Made by a program: the position numbers and the translations under genes. 64,000 nucleotides of DNA from NCBI RefSeq assembly GCF_014196965.1, contig NZ_JACIEQ010000003.1, positions 124,001 to 188,000 of the forward strand, read 5' to 3'. Source of the DNA: Actibacterium naphthalenivorans (GTDB lineage: Bacteria; Pseudomonadota; Alphaproteobacteria; Rhodobacterales; Rhodobacteraceae). The notes under the pieces were generated by a model. The model saw nothing but the letters and a program-made list of their open reading frames with translations. It did no database searches and had not been told where the DNA came from. Below are positions 50,808-60,560 of the stretch, in pieces (the stretch's first letter is position 1; every line of letters begins with the position of its first letter).

Positions 50808-52721
50808 TCAGAAGGCCCCTGCGGCCTTCAGTTTTTCTGCCTTTTCGGCACTGTACCACCAGAAATCCAGATGGCCCAGCGCATAGGGCGGCAGCGGATC
50901 GGGATGTTCGTACATGTCGTAATAGGCCACCGTGTAGGCATCCTTGTACCACTGCGGGATGCGGAACCGCTCGGCCCGCAGCACCCGGTCGAGCGCCTTG
51001 ACGGCCACGATCAGCTCTTCGCTGCTTTCCGCCCCGATCACGGTGTCGATCAGGCTGTCCACCGCCGCGCTTTTCAGGCCCATCTTGTTGAACACCGAGG
51101 TATCGGCGGTTTCCGAGCCGAAATACTGTTTCAGCCCGTTGCCCGGCACATAACCCATCGCCAGGTGATCGGTGATGATGTCGAAATCATAGCTGCGTTC
51201 GCGGTTGGTGGCCTGGGCACTGTCGACCCGCTCCATCCGCGCGTCGACGCCGAGGCGGCGCAGGTTCTCGACATAGGGGTTGATCACCCGGTCGAAGGTC
51301 TGGCTGTCGTTCAGGAACTCCACCCGCAGCGTCTCTCCGGCGGCGTTGCGGCGGATGCCGTCATCCCCGACCGGCCAGCCCGCTTCGTCGAGCAGGGCCG
51401 AGGCCGCGCGCAGGTTGCCCCGGTCGAGCTGGCGCGAGGCCGAAGACACGGTGGGCGAGACCGGCGGGCCATCCAGCACCCCCTCGGGCAGAAGCTCGGC
51501 CAGCGGCTCGAGGATCGCCAGCTCTTCGGGCGAGGGCAGCCCCTCGGCGGCGAGATAGCTATTTTCCCACAGGGAATCGACGCGGCTGTAGATGCCGTAG
51601 AACAGGGTTTCGTTGGACCATTCGAAATTGAACATCATCTCGATCGCCTGGCGTACACGCGGATCCTGAAACTGCGGGCGGCGCAGGTTGATCAGGAAGG
51701 CCTGGCCGGTGGCGATGGCCCCGTCGGGAAGCTCGGCCTTTTTCACCCAGCCCTTTTCCACGCCGGGGAAATTATAGCCGGTGGCCCAGATCTTTGACGA
51801 GGCTTCATCGCGGAACGTGTAGTTGCCGGCCTTGAACCCTTCGAAGGCGGCGTTGTAATCGGCGTAATATTCGCGGCGGATACGGTCGAAATTGTTGCGC
51901 CCGATGTTGATCGGCAGATCGGCGCCCCAGTAATCGGGATTGCGCCGGTAGACCGCGCGCTTGCCCACGTCCAGCTCGTCGAGCACATAGGGGCCGGAGC
52001 CGAGGAAGGGCTCCAGCGAGTTTTCCTCCAGGTCGCGGCCGTTGGCCTCATAATCGGCCTTGGAGAAGATCGAGAGCCCCCCCACCATCTGCGGCAGGTC
52101 GCGGGTCGGCACATCCTCCTTGAAGGTGAATTTTACCCGGTGCGGGCCCAGCACCTCGGCGCTTTCGACCTGACGGGCGAGGACCGCGCGATAGCTGGGC
52201 AGGCCCTTGGCCCGGAACAGCTCGTAGGAAAACACCACATCCTCGGCCGTCAGGGGCGAGCCATCGGAAAACCGCGCCTCGGGGCGCAGGTTGAAGATCA
52301 CCCAGCGCCGGTCTTCGGGGTATTCGAGGCTTTCGGCCAGCAAGCCGTAGGAGGCGCTGGTTTCATCGGCGGTGCCGGCCAGCAGAGATTCATAGGGGAG
52401 CGACGACAGCCCCTCGGCCCGGCCCTTGGTGGAAAAGGGGTTCATCGAATCGAAGGCGCCGAAGCCCCAGATCGAAATCTCGCCGCCCTTGGGCGCCTCG
52501 GGGTTGACGTAATCGAGATGCGGGAAATCGGCGGGATATTTCAGATCGCCGAAGGTCGAGATGCCGTGGGATGTGATGACCCCATCCTGCGCGCGGGCGG
52601 CGAGCGCCGTCATCAGCAGCATCAGGGCAAGGACCGTGGCGGCCAGGGCGGCGCGGAAAGGGGCCGGGGGATGGGCGCCCCGGACAAGGGCTGTCGCGCA
52701 GGCCGTGCGGGTCTTTGTCAT
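50808..52721 (-). CDS. yejA: Peptide-binding protein, family 5 (YejA-like)
   Basis: A 637-residue periplasmic binding protein. The signal peptide spans residues 1-46 with core AALAATVLALMLLMTALAARA. The mature protein begins with HGISTFGDLKYPADFPHLDYVNPEAPKGG, the YejA-type opening, then SFDSMNPF-like sequence (GAFDSMNPFSTKG). AGGAGG precedes the ATG at 52721; upstream in-frame sequence to 53087 is a shadow of the next gene. It captures peptides for the YejBEF importer. Confidence 0.93.
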   Translation of the reverse strand: MTKTRTACATALVRGAHPPAPFRAALAATVLALMLLMTALAARAQDGVITSHGISTFGDLKYPADFPHLDYVNPEAPKGGEISIWGFGAFDSMNPFSTKGRAEGLSSLPYESLLAGTADETSASYGLLAESLEYPEDRRWVIFNLRPEARFSDGSPLTAEDVVFSYELFRAKGLPSYRAVLARQVESAEVLGPHRVKFTFKEDVPTRDLPQMVGGLSIFSKADYEANGRDLEENSLEPFLGSGPYVLDELDVGKRAVYRRNPDYWGADLPINIGRNNFDRIRREYYADYNAAFEGFKAGNYTFRDEASSKIWATGYNFPGVEKGWVKKAELPDGAIATGQAFLINLRRPQFQDPRVRQAIEMMFNFEWSNETLFYGIYSRVDSLWENSYLAAEGLPSPEELAILEPLAELLPEGVLDGPPVSPTVSSASRQLDRGNLRAASALLDEAGWPVGDDGIRRNAAGETLRVEFLNDSQTFDRVINPYVENLRRLGVDARMERVDSAQATNRERSYDFDIITDHLAMGYVPGNGLKQYFGSETADTSVFNKMGLKSAAVDSLIDTVIGAESSEELIVAVKALDRVLRAERFRIPQWYKDAYTVAYYDMYEHPDPLPPYALGHLDFWWYSAEKAEKLKAAGAF

Positions 52722-52902
52722 CAATCGCCTCCTGTTGGCCGGAACCATGAAAGATCCGTTACACGAAGCTAAGGGCCTCGTGCCCCGATGTTCAAGTTGA
52801 GATTCCGTGAGCAGGCGTGCGCACGACACAATAGTGTGGCGGCGGCGGGCACTCTCCGCGCGTTGCGGCTTTCTTCGCGGGGCCCGCGACGAAGCCCATG
52901 CG

Positions 52903-53433
52903 CTACGGCATCTTCGATTCAATCGAAAGCGCGGCGCCGTCCACGATGAAATTTCCGTAGCCGTGATGGTGAATCGTTTTCGGCGCGGCCTGTTGCGGGT
53001 CGGTCCATGCCTGCACGACCTCGAGGACGAACAGATTGAACTTCTGCACCAGCTGGGTATCGACCACCCTGCATTCGAGATTGGCAAAGCATTCTTCGAT
53101 CAGCGGGGCCGCGACGGCCCTGCCATCGCGCGGCGTGACGGGGAAGGCCGCGAACTTGTCGATATCGCGCCCCGAACAATTGCCGATCCCGACCACCTGC
53201 TGCGCCATCTCCACCGCGGGAATGGCGATGACGCATTCCCCCGTGGCCCGCAGCGCGGTGAAACTGTGATCGGCGCTGCTGACGACACAGGCCACAAGCG
53301 GCGGTGTGAACTCCACCATCATGTGCCATGACATGGTCATGACGTTGCGGCGCCCCTCATGCGCCGTTGTCAGCAGGACAACCGGCCCCGGCTCCAGAAG
53401 CTGATAGACGTTTTCAAGCGGCAGATCGTGCAT
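52903..53433 (-). CDS. Flavin reductase-like split-barrel protein
   Basis: A 176-residue protein of the FMN-binding split-barrel flavin reductase family (LLEPGPVVLLTTAHEGRRNVMTMSWHMM, then PPLVACVV and SFTALRATGECVIAIP). It would bind FMN and reduce it with NAD(P)H, or act on a related substrate. AAGGAG precedes the ATG at 53433. No partner monooxygenase gene is adjacent. The 181-bp gap to yejA (52722-52902) should hold the yejA promoter; I saw no clear hexamers there. Confidence 0.88.
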   Translation of the reverse strand: MHDLPLENVYQLLEPGPVVLLTTAHEGRRNVMTMSWHMMVEFTPPLVACVVSSADHSFTALRATGECVIAIPAVEMAQQVVGIGNCSGRDIDKFAAFPVTPRDGRAVAAPLIEECFANLECRVVDTQLVQKFNLFVLEVVQAWTDPQQAAPKTIHHHGYGNFIVDGAALSIESKMP

Positions 53434-53536
53434 TCCGGTGCTCCTTGCTGCGCCCGCGCGGCCGGAGCCGCCCGTGCCAACGAAAAAGGGCCGCCCCCGC
53501 AGGAGCGACCCCAAACTTCAGCCCGGAACGCGCGGA

Positions 53537-54049
53537 TCAGCCATTCGTTTCAAGAAAGGCGATCAGGTTGGCGCGATCCTCGACCTTCTTGAGGCCGGCG
53601 AAGGACATGGCCGTGCCCGGGGCGAAGGCCTTGGGGTTGGTCAGGAAGTCGTTCAGGTGCTCTGGCGTCCAGACATCGGCCACCGCCTTCAGCGCGCCCG
53701 AATAGCGGAACCCGTCGATAACGCCGACCTCACGCCCGACCACGCCGAACAGCGTCGGGCCGGTGGCGTTGGCGCCATCTTCCAGCTTGTGGCAGGCCTT
53801 GCATTTGGCGAACACTTTCTCGCCCTTGCCCGGATCGGCGCCGGCCAGAACGTCGGCAAAGGCAACCTCGACCGCCTCGGTCTCCGGCTCTCCCTCGCCG
53901 GTGTCGATCACATAGGCCTGCTCGGCGTGATCGCCGTGACCGCCACCGGTGCTGTACAGCGCCTCGGCCGCCCAGCCCCCCAGAAGGAAAATCAGCAAGG
54001 CGCCGCAGAACCCGCCGATGATTTTGGTCAAGGTCATAGTGTCGAACAT
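53537..54049 (-). CDS. Membrane-anchored cytochrome c (c552/cy type)
   Basis: A 170-residue cytochrome with an uncleaved N-terminal anchor (about residues 10-27), an acidic linker (30-65) and a class I cytochrome c domain with haem site CKACH (83-87) and axial Met in GTAMSFAG. This is the architecture of cytochrome cy/CycM, which links the bc1 complex to terminal oxidases without diffusing. It is a plausible electron donor to the cbb3 oxidase encoded 10 kb away. Divergent from pheA. Confidence 0.93.
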   Translation of the reverse strand: MFDTMTLTKIIGGFCGALLIFLLGGWAAEALYSTGGGHGDHAEQAYVIDTGEGEPETEAVEVAFADVLAGADPGKGEKVFAKCKACHKLEDGANATGPTLFGVVGREVGVIDGFRYSGALKAVADVWTPEHLNDFLTNPKAFAPGTAMSFAGLKKVEDRANLIAFLETNG

Positions 54050-54165
54050 GTCGCGATCCCGTTAGTCCCGAATTCGCGGATATCTATGCGCTTCCATCGC
54101 CCGGATGCAAGGTGTAGTTACCGCCTCCAGCCCCGGAGAGGCACACAGGAAACGGAAAAGACACC

Positions 54166-54999
54166 ATGACACAACGCATCGCGTTCCAGGGAGAGCCCGG
54201 CGCCTATTCGCATCAGGCCTGCCGCGAAGCCCGCCCCGACATGCAGGCCCTGCCCTGCAAGACCTTCGAGGATGCGATCGAGGCGGTGCGCAAGGGCGAT
54301 GCGGATCTGGCCATGCTGCCGGTTGAAAACTCGACCTATGGCCGGGTCGCCGACATTCATCACCTGCTGCCCGACTCTGGCCTGCACATCATCGACGAAG
54401 CCTTCGTGCGGGTTCATATCAACCTGCTGGCCGTGCCCGGCACCCGGCTGGAGCAGGTACGCACCGCCACCAGCCACACGGTTCTGCTGGGCCAGTGCCG
54501 GGCGTTCCTGCGCGAAAACGGCATCGAGGGGCGCACCGGCGCCGATACCGCCGGATCGGCCAGGATGATCGCCGCGCTGGGAGAGCCGGAAAACGCGGCG
54601 CTGGCCTCGGAGCTGGCGGGCGAGATCTACGGGCTGGACGTGGTGGCCCGCCATATCGAGGATCACGACCGCAACACCACCCGCTTTCTGGTCATGGCGC
54701 GCGAGCCCGACCTGAAGCGGCGCGGGTCGGCCGGGATGATGACGAGCTTCGTGTTCCGGGTGCGCAACATCCCCGCCGCACTTTACAAGGCGATGGGCGG
54801 CTTCGCCACCAACGGCGTGAACATGACCAAGCTGGAAAGCTATATGATCAACGGCCATTTCACCGCGACCCAGTTCTATGCCGAGATCGAGGGCCACCCC
54901 GACGATCGCAACGTCCAGCTTGCGCTGGAAGAGCTGGATTACTTCACCTCGCATGTGGGGCTTCTGGGGGTTTACCCGGCCGATCCGCGCCGCCGGTAA
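54166..54999 (+). CDS. pheA: Prephenate dehydratase
   Basis: A 277-residue single-function prephenate dehydratase. The catalytic domain begins IAFQGEPGAYSHQACREA and contains ENSTYGRV and the TRF motif (NTTRFLVM) with the essential Thr. The C-terminal ACT domain (SFVFRVRNIPAALYKAMGGF, then NMTKLESYMI) is for feedback control by phenylalanine. No chorismate mutase domain is fused. It converts prephenate to phenylpyruvate. Confidence 0.96.
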   Translation: MTQRIAFQGEPGAYSHQACREARPDMQALPCKTFEDAIEAVRKGDADLAMLPVENSTYGRVADIHHLLPDSGLHIIDEAFVRVHINLLAVPGTRLEQVRTATSHTVLLGQCRAFLRENGIEGRTGADTAGSARMIAALGEPENAALASELAGEIYGLDVVARHIEDHDRNTTRFLVMAREPDLKRRGSAGMMTSFVFRVRNIPAALYKAMGGFATNGVNMTKLESYMINGHFTATQFYAEIEGHPDDRNVQLALEELDYFTSHVGLLGVYPADPRRR

Positions 55000-55005
55000 C
55001 CGCGA

Positions 55006-55482
55006 TCAGACGCGGTGCCGCGCGTCCGACAGACGCCCGTCAAGGTCGCGCGCGAAACGGCGTACGCCGCGTTTGAAGCGCTTGGTCAGGCTGGCCTTTG
55101 CAAGCCGCAGCGATTGCACGAACAGCCGCGCCGGAATGGTGCGCGGCTTCAGTTCGAGCTGAAGCATCATGCGGGTCTGGCGCGGCGAGAGCTGGACAAG
55201 ATCCAGCGCAAGCGTGCCGACCAGCCCCGAAGAGCTCCACAGAACGATCATCGACTCGGGCGCGTCATACTGTTGCAGCTCGGCCGACAGGCGCCGCCCC
55301 TTGCCGCGAAACGTGAAGGCGCAATCCCACGCCATGCCCGGCCCGGGCGCGCCCAGCCTGTCGGTACGGCTCACCTCGGCGCCGCGCCGCAGCGCGGCAC
55401 GTTCGAACGACTCAAAGTCGGACACTGCCGCGAACACCTCCGCCACGGGCGCCGCGATATCTTCACGCGTTGAAAACTTCAT
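55006..55482 (-). CDS. SRPBCC-family protein
   Basis: A 158-residue protein with a START/Bet v1-like fold pattern: MKFSTREDIAAPVAEVFAAVSDFESFERAALRRG at the start and a long C-terminal helix (RLFVQSLRLAKASLTKRFKRGVRRF). The fold binds hydrophobic ligands. It converges on pheA with 6 bp between the stops and lies 36 bp downstream of the nudC end. Function unknown. Confidence 0.85.
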   Translation of the reverse strand: MKFSTREDIAAPVAEVFAAVSDFESFERAALRRGAEVSRTDRLGAPGPGMAWDCAFTFRGKGRRLSAELQQYDAPESMIVLWSSSGLVGTLALDLVQLSPRQTRMMLQLELKPRTIPARLFVQSLRLAKASLTKRFKRGVRRFARDLDGRLSDARHRV

Positions 55483-55518
55483 GGATCCAGTCGTCTGGGG
55501 TCAGCTTTCGTTTTCGCG

Positions 55519-56475
55519 TTAATCCAGCCGATCCGCAAGCCAGTTCCACAGCAAAAACCCCGCGATCGCACCCTTTCGCGGCGGGCGCATCCGATCGTGC
55601 CCGCCGGCAAACACCGAAACCATCTCTTCGCGGGTGATCCAGAACGCATCCTCGATCTCGGCGGGGTCGATGGCGATCTCGCGGTTCAGCGCCACGCCGC
55701 GGCAGCCGAACATCAGCGACGACGGGAACGGCCAGGGCTGCGAGGCGAGATATCCGACCGCGCCCACCCTTATGCCCGCCTCTTCAAACACTTCGCGCCG
55801 CACCGCGGCCTCCAGCGTCTCGCCCGGTTCGACGAAACCCGCCAACAGCGAATACATCCCCTCGGGCCAGCCGGGCGAGCGCCCGACCAGAACCGAATTG
55901 CCATCGGTGATCAGCATGATCGCTACCGGATCGGTGCGCGGGAAGTGGTGCCCGCCGCAGGCCGGGCAGGTGCTTTGCCAGCCCGCCATCGAAAGCTGCG
56001 ACTTGGCGCCGCAGCGCGAACAGAAGGCGTGGCTCTGGTGCCAGCCCAGAATGGCCCGGGCCGTGGCCGCGAGTTCGGCATCGCGCGCACCAAGCAGCGT
56101 CATGAGCCGCCGCAGCTCTGCAAAGACATGGGTATCGGGCAGATCGGGGTGCCGTTGTTCGCTGAGGTCCGAAAACCCGCCCGGCGTGTCCGGCATCCGG
56201 GCTGGCTCCCAGTCGGACAGATCCACCGCGAATCGCGCCGCCTCGCCCTCCAGCCCCAGGAACACGGCACCGTCGCGCCGGCCCGCGACCAGCCCGTGCC
56301 CGGCCTCCAGCCAGCCCAGCGTGTCGCCGTGAAACAGCGGCTTGCCCCGCCACAGCGGCAGCACCCGGGCGCCGGGGTCGGCCCACAGCCGCGCCAGCCG
56401 GGCGGAATCGCCGCGCAGATGCGCCGCCCTGTCGAGGGCGGAGCCGCCGAATGTCACCTCTTCCGCATGTCGCAT
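55519..56475 (-). CDS. nudC: NAD+ diphosphatase / RNA deNADding enzyme NudC
   Basis: A 318-residue Nudix enzyme. Zinc ligands C152, C155, C170 and C173 (CSRCG, CPACG) precede the Nudix box GFVEPGETLEAAVRREVFEEAGI region (213-235) and the NADH-specific motif SQPWPFPSS. It hydrolyses NADH and removes NAD caps from RNA. The ATG at 56475 gives the start MRHAEEVTFGG; the longer frame to 56568 lacks support. Divergent from cpdB. Confidence 0.95.
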   Translation of the reverse strand: MRHAEEVTFGGSALDRAAHLRGDSARLARLWADPGARVLPLWRGKPLFHGDTLGWLEAGHGLVAGRRDGAVFLGLEGEAARFAVDLSDWEPARMPDTPGGFSDLSEQRHPDLPDTHVFAELRRLMTLLGARDAELAATARAILGWHQSHAFCSRCGAKSQLSMAGWQSTCPACGGHHFPRTDPVAIMLITDGNSVLVGRSPGWPEGMYSLLAGFVEPGETLEAAVRREVFEEAGIRVGAVGYLASQPWPFPSSLMFGCRGVALNREIAIDPAEIEDAFWITREEMVSVFAGGHDRMRPPRKGAIAGFLLWNWLADRLD

Positions 56476-56648
56476 CGCATCCCTCCGCGCCTGGGCGCTG
56501 ACTGCCACGGCCGAGCGGCGGGAGCAACGAAAGAAAACTCGCCTTAAAGGCGACTTGAGCCTCGCCAAGGCCGGGCCAAGCGGCTAGTGTCACCAAGCCG
56601 TCACGGTGGTATCCTACCGATAGCGCATCTCTAGCATCGGAGGCACTC

Positions 56649-58631
56649 ATGGCCCACCATCGGACGTTGAAACTCAACCGCCGGGGGTTTCTGACCGGCT
56701 CTGTCGCGGGGGCGTCGTTGATCGCGCTTCATCCCTTTTCGGCGCGCGCCGCTGTCAATCAGGCGCATCTGCGCGTGATGGAGACGACCGATCTGCATGT
56801 GCATGTCTTCCCCTATGACTATTACTCGGACCGCGAGGTCGATACGGTCGGCCTGGCCCGCACCGCCGCGCATATCCGCGATATCCGGGCCGAGGCCACA
56901 AATTCCATGCTGCTCGACAATGGCGATTTCCTGCAGGGCAACCCGATGGGCGATTACATCGCCTACGAGCGCGGCATGAAGGAAGGCGACCTGCACCCGG
57001 TGATCAAGGCGATGAACGCGGTCGGCATCGACGCATCGACCCTGGGCAACCACGAATTCAACTACGGTCTCGATTTCCTGACGAAATCACTGGCGGGCGC
57101 GGCCTTTCCGGTGCTGTCGGCCAATGTGGTCAAGGAGGCGGGCAGCGATCCCACCCGGGATGTCACGCTGGTGAAGCCCTATGTCATCCTGAAGCGCGAG
57201 GTGACCGATGGCGCGGGCGAGACCCATGTGATCAACGTCGGGCTCATCGGCTTTGTGCCGCCGCAGATCATGAACTGGGATCGCCGCCATCTGGAGGGCA
57301 GCGTGACGACGCGCGACATCGTGGAAACCGCGCGGGCCTATGTGCCGCAGATGAAGGAGGAAGGCGCCGATATCATCATCGCGCTGTCGCATTCCGGCAT
57401 CGGCTCGGCCACCCATACCGACGGGATGGAGAACGCCTCGGTGCCGCTGGCGACAGTAAACGGGATCGACGCGCTGATGACCGGGCACAGCCACCTCGTG
57501 TTCCCCTCGCCGACCTATGAAGGCTATGCCGGTGTCGATGTGGCCAAGGGCGCGATCCACGGCAAGCCCGCGGTGATGGGCGGCTTCTGGGGGTCGCATC
57601 TGGGCGTGATCGACCTGATGCTGGAGCGCGCCGGCAACGAATGGAAAGTGGTCGCCCACAGCTCCGAGGTGCGCCCGATTTCCAGACGCAACGAAGATCG
57701 TTCGATCAGCGCGCTGGTCGAAAGCGAGCAATATGTGCTTGATGCGGTCGCGCAGGAACATGCCGAAACGCTGGCCTATGTGCGCCGCGCGGTGGGCAAG
57801 ACCTCGGCCCCGCTGCATTCCTATTTCGCGCTGGTCGCCGATGATCCTTCGGTTCAGATCGTTTCGATCGCGCAGAAATGGTATATTGAACAGATGATGA
57901 AAGGCACCCCGCATGAGGGGCTGCCGATCCTTTCGGCCGCGGCGCCGTTCAAGGCCGGGGGCCGGGGCGGGCCGGACTATTACACCGACGTGCCGGCGGG
58001 CGATGTGGCGATCAAGAACGTGGCCGACCTTTATCTTTACCCCAACACCGCGCGGGCCGTGCGCATCACGGGGGCGCAGGTCAGGGAGTGGCTGGAGCGA
58101 TCGGCCGGGATGTTCAACCAGATCACGCCGGGCGTGGCGGATCAGGTGCTGCTGAACCCCGATTTCCCGAGCTATAATTTCGACGTGATCGACGGGGTGC
58201 AATATCAGATCGACCTCAGCCAGCCCTCGAAATACGACAGCCGGGAGGGCACGGAGATCAACGCCGGCGCGCGCCGCATCGTGAACCTGACCTATGAGGG
58301 CGCGCCGGTGGACCCGGAGGCGGAATTCATCGTCGCCACCAACAACTACCGCGCGGGCGGCGGCGGGCATTTCCCGGGCGCCGATGGCTCCACCACCGTG
58401 TTCGAGGCGCCCGATACCAACCGCGACGTGATCGTGCGCTATATCGTCGAGCAGGGCACGATCAACCCTTCGGCCGATGCCAACTGGTCTTTCGCGCCGC
58501 TGCCGGGCACCACGGTGCTGTTCGACACCGGCCCCAAGGCCGCGGCCTATGCCGACAAGGTGCCCGGCGTGAAGATCGAACCGGCGGGCGAAGGCCCCGA
58601 CGGCTTTGCCCGCTTCCGCATCACGCTGTGA
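56649..58631 (+). CDS. cpdB: 2',3'-cyclic-nucleotide 2'-phosphodiesterase / 3'-nucleotidase, Tat-exported
   Basis: A 660-residue periplasmic enzyme. The N-terminus is a twin-arginine signal (NRRGFLTGS, residues 10-18, hydrophobic core to about 34). The metallophosphatase domain has [32 protein letters not shown] and TGHSHLVFP; the C-terminal 5'-nucleotidase domain spans about 370-640. It lets the cell use extracellular nucleotides as phosphate source. E. coli CpdB uses the Sec route, so the Tat signal is a difference. No Pho box was seen upstream. Confidence 0.94.
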   Translation: MAHHRTLKLNRRGFLTGSVAGASLIALHPFSARAAVNQAHLRVMETTDLHVHVFPYDYYSDREVDTVGLARTAAHIRDIRAEATNSMLLDNGDFLQGNPMGDYIAYERGMKEGDLHPVIKAMNAVGIDASTLGNHEFNYGLDFLTKSLAGAAFPVLSANVVKEAGSDPTRDVTLVKPYVILKREVTDGAGETHVINVGLIGFVPPQIMNWDRRHLEGSVTTRDIVETARAYVPQMKEEGADIIIALSHSGIGSATHTDGMENASVPLATVNGIDALMTGHSHLVFPSPTYEGYAGVDVAKGAIHGKPAVMGGFWGSHLGVIDLMLERAGNEWKVVAHSSEVRPISRRNEDRSISALVESEQYVLDAVAQEHAETLAYVRRAVGKTSAPLHSYFALVADDPSVQIVSIAQKWYIEQMMKGTPHEGLPILSAAAPFKAGGRGGPDYYTDVPAGDVAIKNVADLYLYPNTARAVRITGAQVREWLERSAGMFNQITPGVADQVLLNPDFPSYNFDVIDGVQYQIDLSQPSKYDSREGTEINAGARRIVNLTYEGAPVDPEAEFIVATNNYRAGGGGHFPGADGSTTVFEAPDTNRDVIVRYIVEQGTINPSADANWSFAPLPGTTVLFDTGPKAAAYADKVPGVKIEPAGEGPDGFARFRITL

Positions 58632-58650
58632 TCCGGTAAGAGATGATCGC

Positions 58651-58678
58651 TGCGGCGGCCCTGACCGGGGCCGCCGCA
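58651..58678 (+). terminator. Terminator after cpdB
   Basis: A 12-bp stem (TGCGGCGGCCCT at 58651-58662 with its near-perfect complement at 58667-58678) around a GACC loop, 20 bp after the cpdB stop. Only a short TTG follows. Confidence 0.7.
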
Positions 58679-58712
58679 TTGCGTTGGGGAGAGGCGCGTT
58701 GCGGGGGTGCGA

Positions 58713-59354
58713 ATGTTCGATGCGGTGATTTTTGACATGGATGGGTTGCTGCTCGATACCGAGCGCCTGGCGCTGGAAAGCGGGCTGGAGGCACTGATCG
58801 GGCTTGGCCATGACGTCGATCGCGGCTTCATGCTCTCGCTCGTGGGCATTGATGCGCAGGAGGGGCACCGCCGCCTGACCGCGCATCTGGGCGAGGACTG
58901 GGCGTTCGGCCCGTTCGACGCGGCGTGGAACACCGCCTACCGCAAGCGTCTGAGCGGTGGGATTCCGGTGAAGCCGGGGGTCGAAACCCTGCTGCTGCAT
59001 CTGGACGATGCGCGAATTCCGCGCGCCGTTGCCACCAACAGCCGCACCGCCGCCGCCGAGGGCAAGCTGCATGAGGCCGGGCTGCGCGGCTGGTTCGGCC
59101 ATGTCGCCGGCGTCGACAGTGTGCCGAAGCCGAAACCGGCGCCCGATGTCTATCTGTCCGCCGCCGGGGCGATCGGGGCCCGGCCCGAACGCTGCCTTGC
59201 CTTCGAGGACAGCGACACCGGCGTGCGCGCAGCGCTGGCCGCCGGCATGACCGTGGTGCAGGTGCCCGACCTGCTGCCCTCGTCCGAAAACCGGGCCCAT
59301 CACACCGCCGAATCCCTTCTTGAGGGCGCGCGCGCCTGCGGCCTGATCCCATAG
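58713..59354 (+). CDS. HAD-superfamily phosphatase (beta-phosphoglucomutase-like subgroup)
   Basis: A 213-residue protein with motif I VIFDMDGLLLDTE, motif II AVATNSRTAAAEGKL, motif III with VPKPKPAPDVYL and motif IV FEDSDTGVRAALAAGM. The DGLLLDTE form and helical cap place it with phosphoglucomutase- and sugar-phosphatase-type HADs. Substrate unknown. The ATG at 58713 is preferred to the GTG at 58707. It is separated from cpdB by a terminator. Confidence 0.9.
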   Translation: MFDAVIFDMDGLLLDTERLALESGLEALIGLGHDVDRGFMLSLVGIDAQEGHRRLTAHLGEDWAFGPFDAAWNTAYRKRLSGGIPVKPGVETLLLHLDDARIPRAVATNSRTAAAEGKLHEAGLRGWFGHVAGVDSVPKPKPAPDVYLSAAGAIGARPERCLAFEDSDTGVRAALAAGMTVVQVPDLLPSSENRAHHTAESLLEGARACGLIP

Positions 59355-59379
59355 CCTGCGTAATTTATTTGCGGTTGAT

Positions 59380-59393
59380 GGTCATTTGACCAA
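59380..59393. promoter_or_regulatory. Palindrome TGGTCATTTGACCA upstream of the NMT1-like operon
   Basis: Perfect 5-bp arms (TGGTC/GACCA) with a 4-bp centre, 107 bp upstream of the binding-protein start. TGGTC...GACCA is a common core of GntR-family operators. The gap 59355-59499 has no gene, and no TPP riboswitch (no CTGAGA/ACC.GA core) was found. Confidence 0.45.
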
Positions 59394-59499
59394 CAAATAA
59401 TCAAACATGCGCCAAATTGCGGCTGCAACGGCCCGCCCCCTCGCGCTGGCGCGCGGCAGGGGGCAGCTTTGCACCGGACTTCACGCAAGGACGATTCAT

Positions 59500-60504
59500 A
59501 TGCTGCAAAAATCAATGGCAACGCTCGCCGCGCTGGCCCTTGGCGCGACCGCCGCCCTGGCGGACACCAAAGTGCCCTTTGCGCTGGACTGGAAATTCGA
59601 AGGCCCCGCCGCCCCCTATTTCGCCGCCGCCGACAATGGCTATTTCGCCGAGGCCGGGATCGAGGTGGAAATCGCCGCCGGGCAGGGTTCGCTCGATGCG
59701 ATCCCGAAAGTGGCCACCGGCGCCTATCCGGTCGGGTTCGCCGACATCAACTCGCTGGTCAAGTTTCTGGATCAGAACCCCGGCGCGCCGGTGATCGCGG
59801 TGATGATGACCTACGACAAGCCGCCCTTCGCCGTGATCGGCCGCAAATCGCTGGGCATCGAAACGCCTGAGGATCTGGAAGGCAAGATCCTGGGCGCCCC
59901 GCCCCCCGATGGCGCATGGGCGCAGTTCCCGGTTTTTGCCGGCGCCAACGGGCTGGACATGAGCAAGATCACGGTCGAGCCCGTGGGCTTTCCGACCCGC
60001 GAGCCGATGCTGGCCGAGGGCAAGGTGGACGCCGTGACCGGCTATGCCTTCTCCTCCGTTCTCAATCTCGGGCGTCTGGGCGTGCCGGAAGAAGACGTGA
60101 GCACCATCCTGATGGCCGATTACGGCCTTGCGCTTTATGGCAACGCGGTCATCGTCAACACCGATTTCGCCGCCGCCAATCCCGATCTGGTCAAGGGCTT
60201 CCTGGCCGCCATCGCCAAGGGCTGGACAGATGCGATCGCCGACCCTAAGGCCGGCGCCGAAATGGTGCTCAAGCGCAACCCGGCCGCCGATCTGGCGCTG
60301 GAAACCCGCCGCTTGCAGCTGGTGATCGAGACCAATGTCGTCACCGATTACACGCTGGCAAACGGCATGGGCAATATCGATCCGGCGCGCATGGAAAAGG
60401 CGCTGGAGCAGATCGCCGAAACCTATGAGTTCAAGACCGCGCCGGACGCATCGCTCTACTTCACCGATGCCTATCTGCCGGAAGGCAACTTCCCGCTGAA
60501 CTGA
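59500..60504 (+). CDS. ABC importer substrate-binding protein, NMT1/THI5-like
   Basis: A 334-residue secreted protein; signal peptide residues 1-21 (AALALGATAALA). The mature part (VPFALDWKFEGPAAPYFAAADNGYF) matches NMT1/THI5-like binding proteins for pyrimidine precursors, taurine-like compounds or similar ligands. AAGGA precedes the ATG at 59500; the frame extends upstream to 59407 without a site. It heads a three-gene importer with ATPase and permease. The ligand is not determined; a hydroxymethylpyrimidine-type thiamine precursor is one option, but no thi gene or TPP riboswitch supports it. Confidence 0.86.
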   Translation: MLQKSMATLAALALGATAALADTKVPFALDWKFEGPAAPYFAAADNGYFAEAGIEVEIAAGQGSLDAIPKVATGAYPVGFADINSLVKFLDQNPGAPVIAVMMTYDKPPFAVIGRKSLGIETPEDLEGKILGAPPPDGAWAQFPVFAGANGLDMSKITVEPVGFPTREPMLAEGKVDAVTGYAFSSVLNLGRLGVPEEDVSTILMADYGLALYGNAVIVNTDFAAANPDLVKGFLAAIAKGWTDAIADPKAGAEMVLKRNPAADLALETRRLQLVIETNVVTDYTLANGMGNIDPARMEKALEQIAETYEFKTAPDASLYFTDAYLPEGNFPLN

Positions 60505-60517
60505 GGCAATCCCGTGC

Positions 60518-60541
60518 CGCGGGCGGCTTTGGCTGCCCGCG
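60518..60541 (+). terminator. Hairpin after the NMT1-like gene
   Basis: CGCGGGCGGC (60518-60527) pairs with GCTGCCCGCG (60532-60541) around TTTG, with one G-T pair, 14 bp after the stop. Like the hairpin at 19149-19170 it separates a binding-protein gene from its partners. Confidence 0.5.
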
Positions 60542-60560
60542 CCGCAACCCGCGTGACCCC

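Noticed and set aside
59355-59499. A possible TPP riboswitch before the NMT1/THI5-like operon
   Set aside because: None of the conserved THI-box sequences is present; only a GntR-like palindrome is seen.
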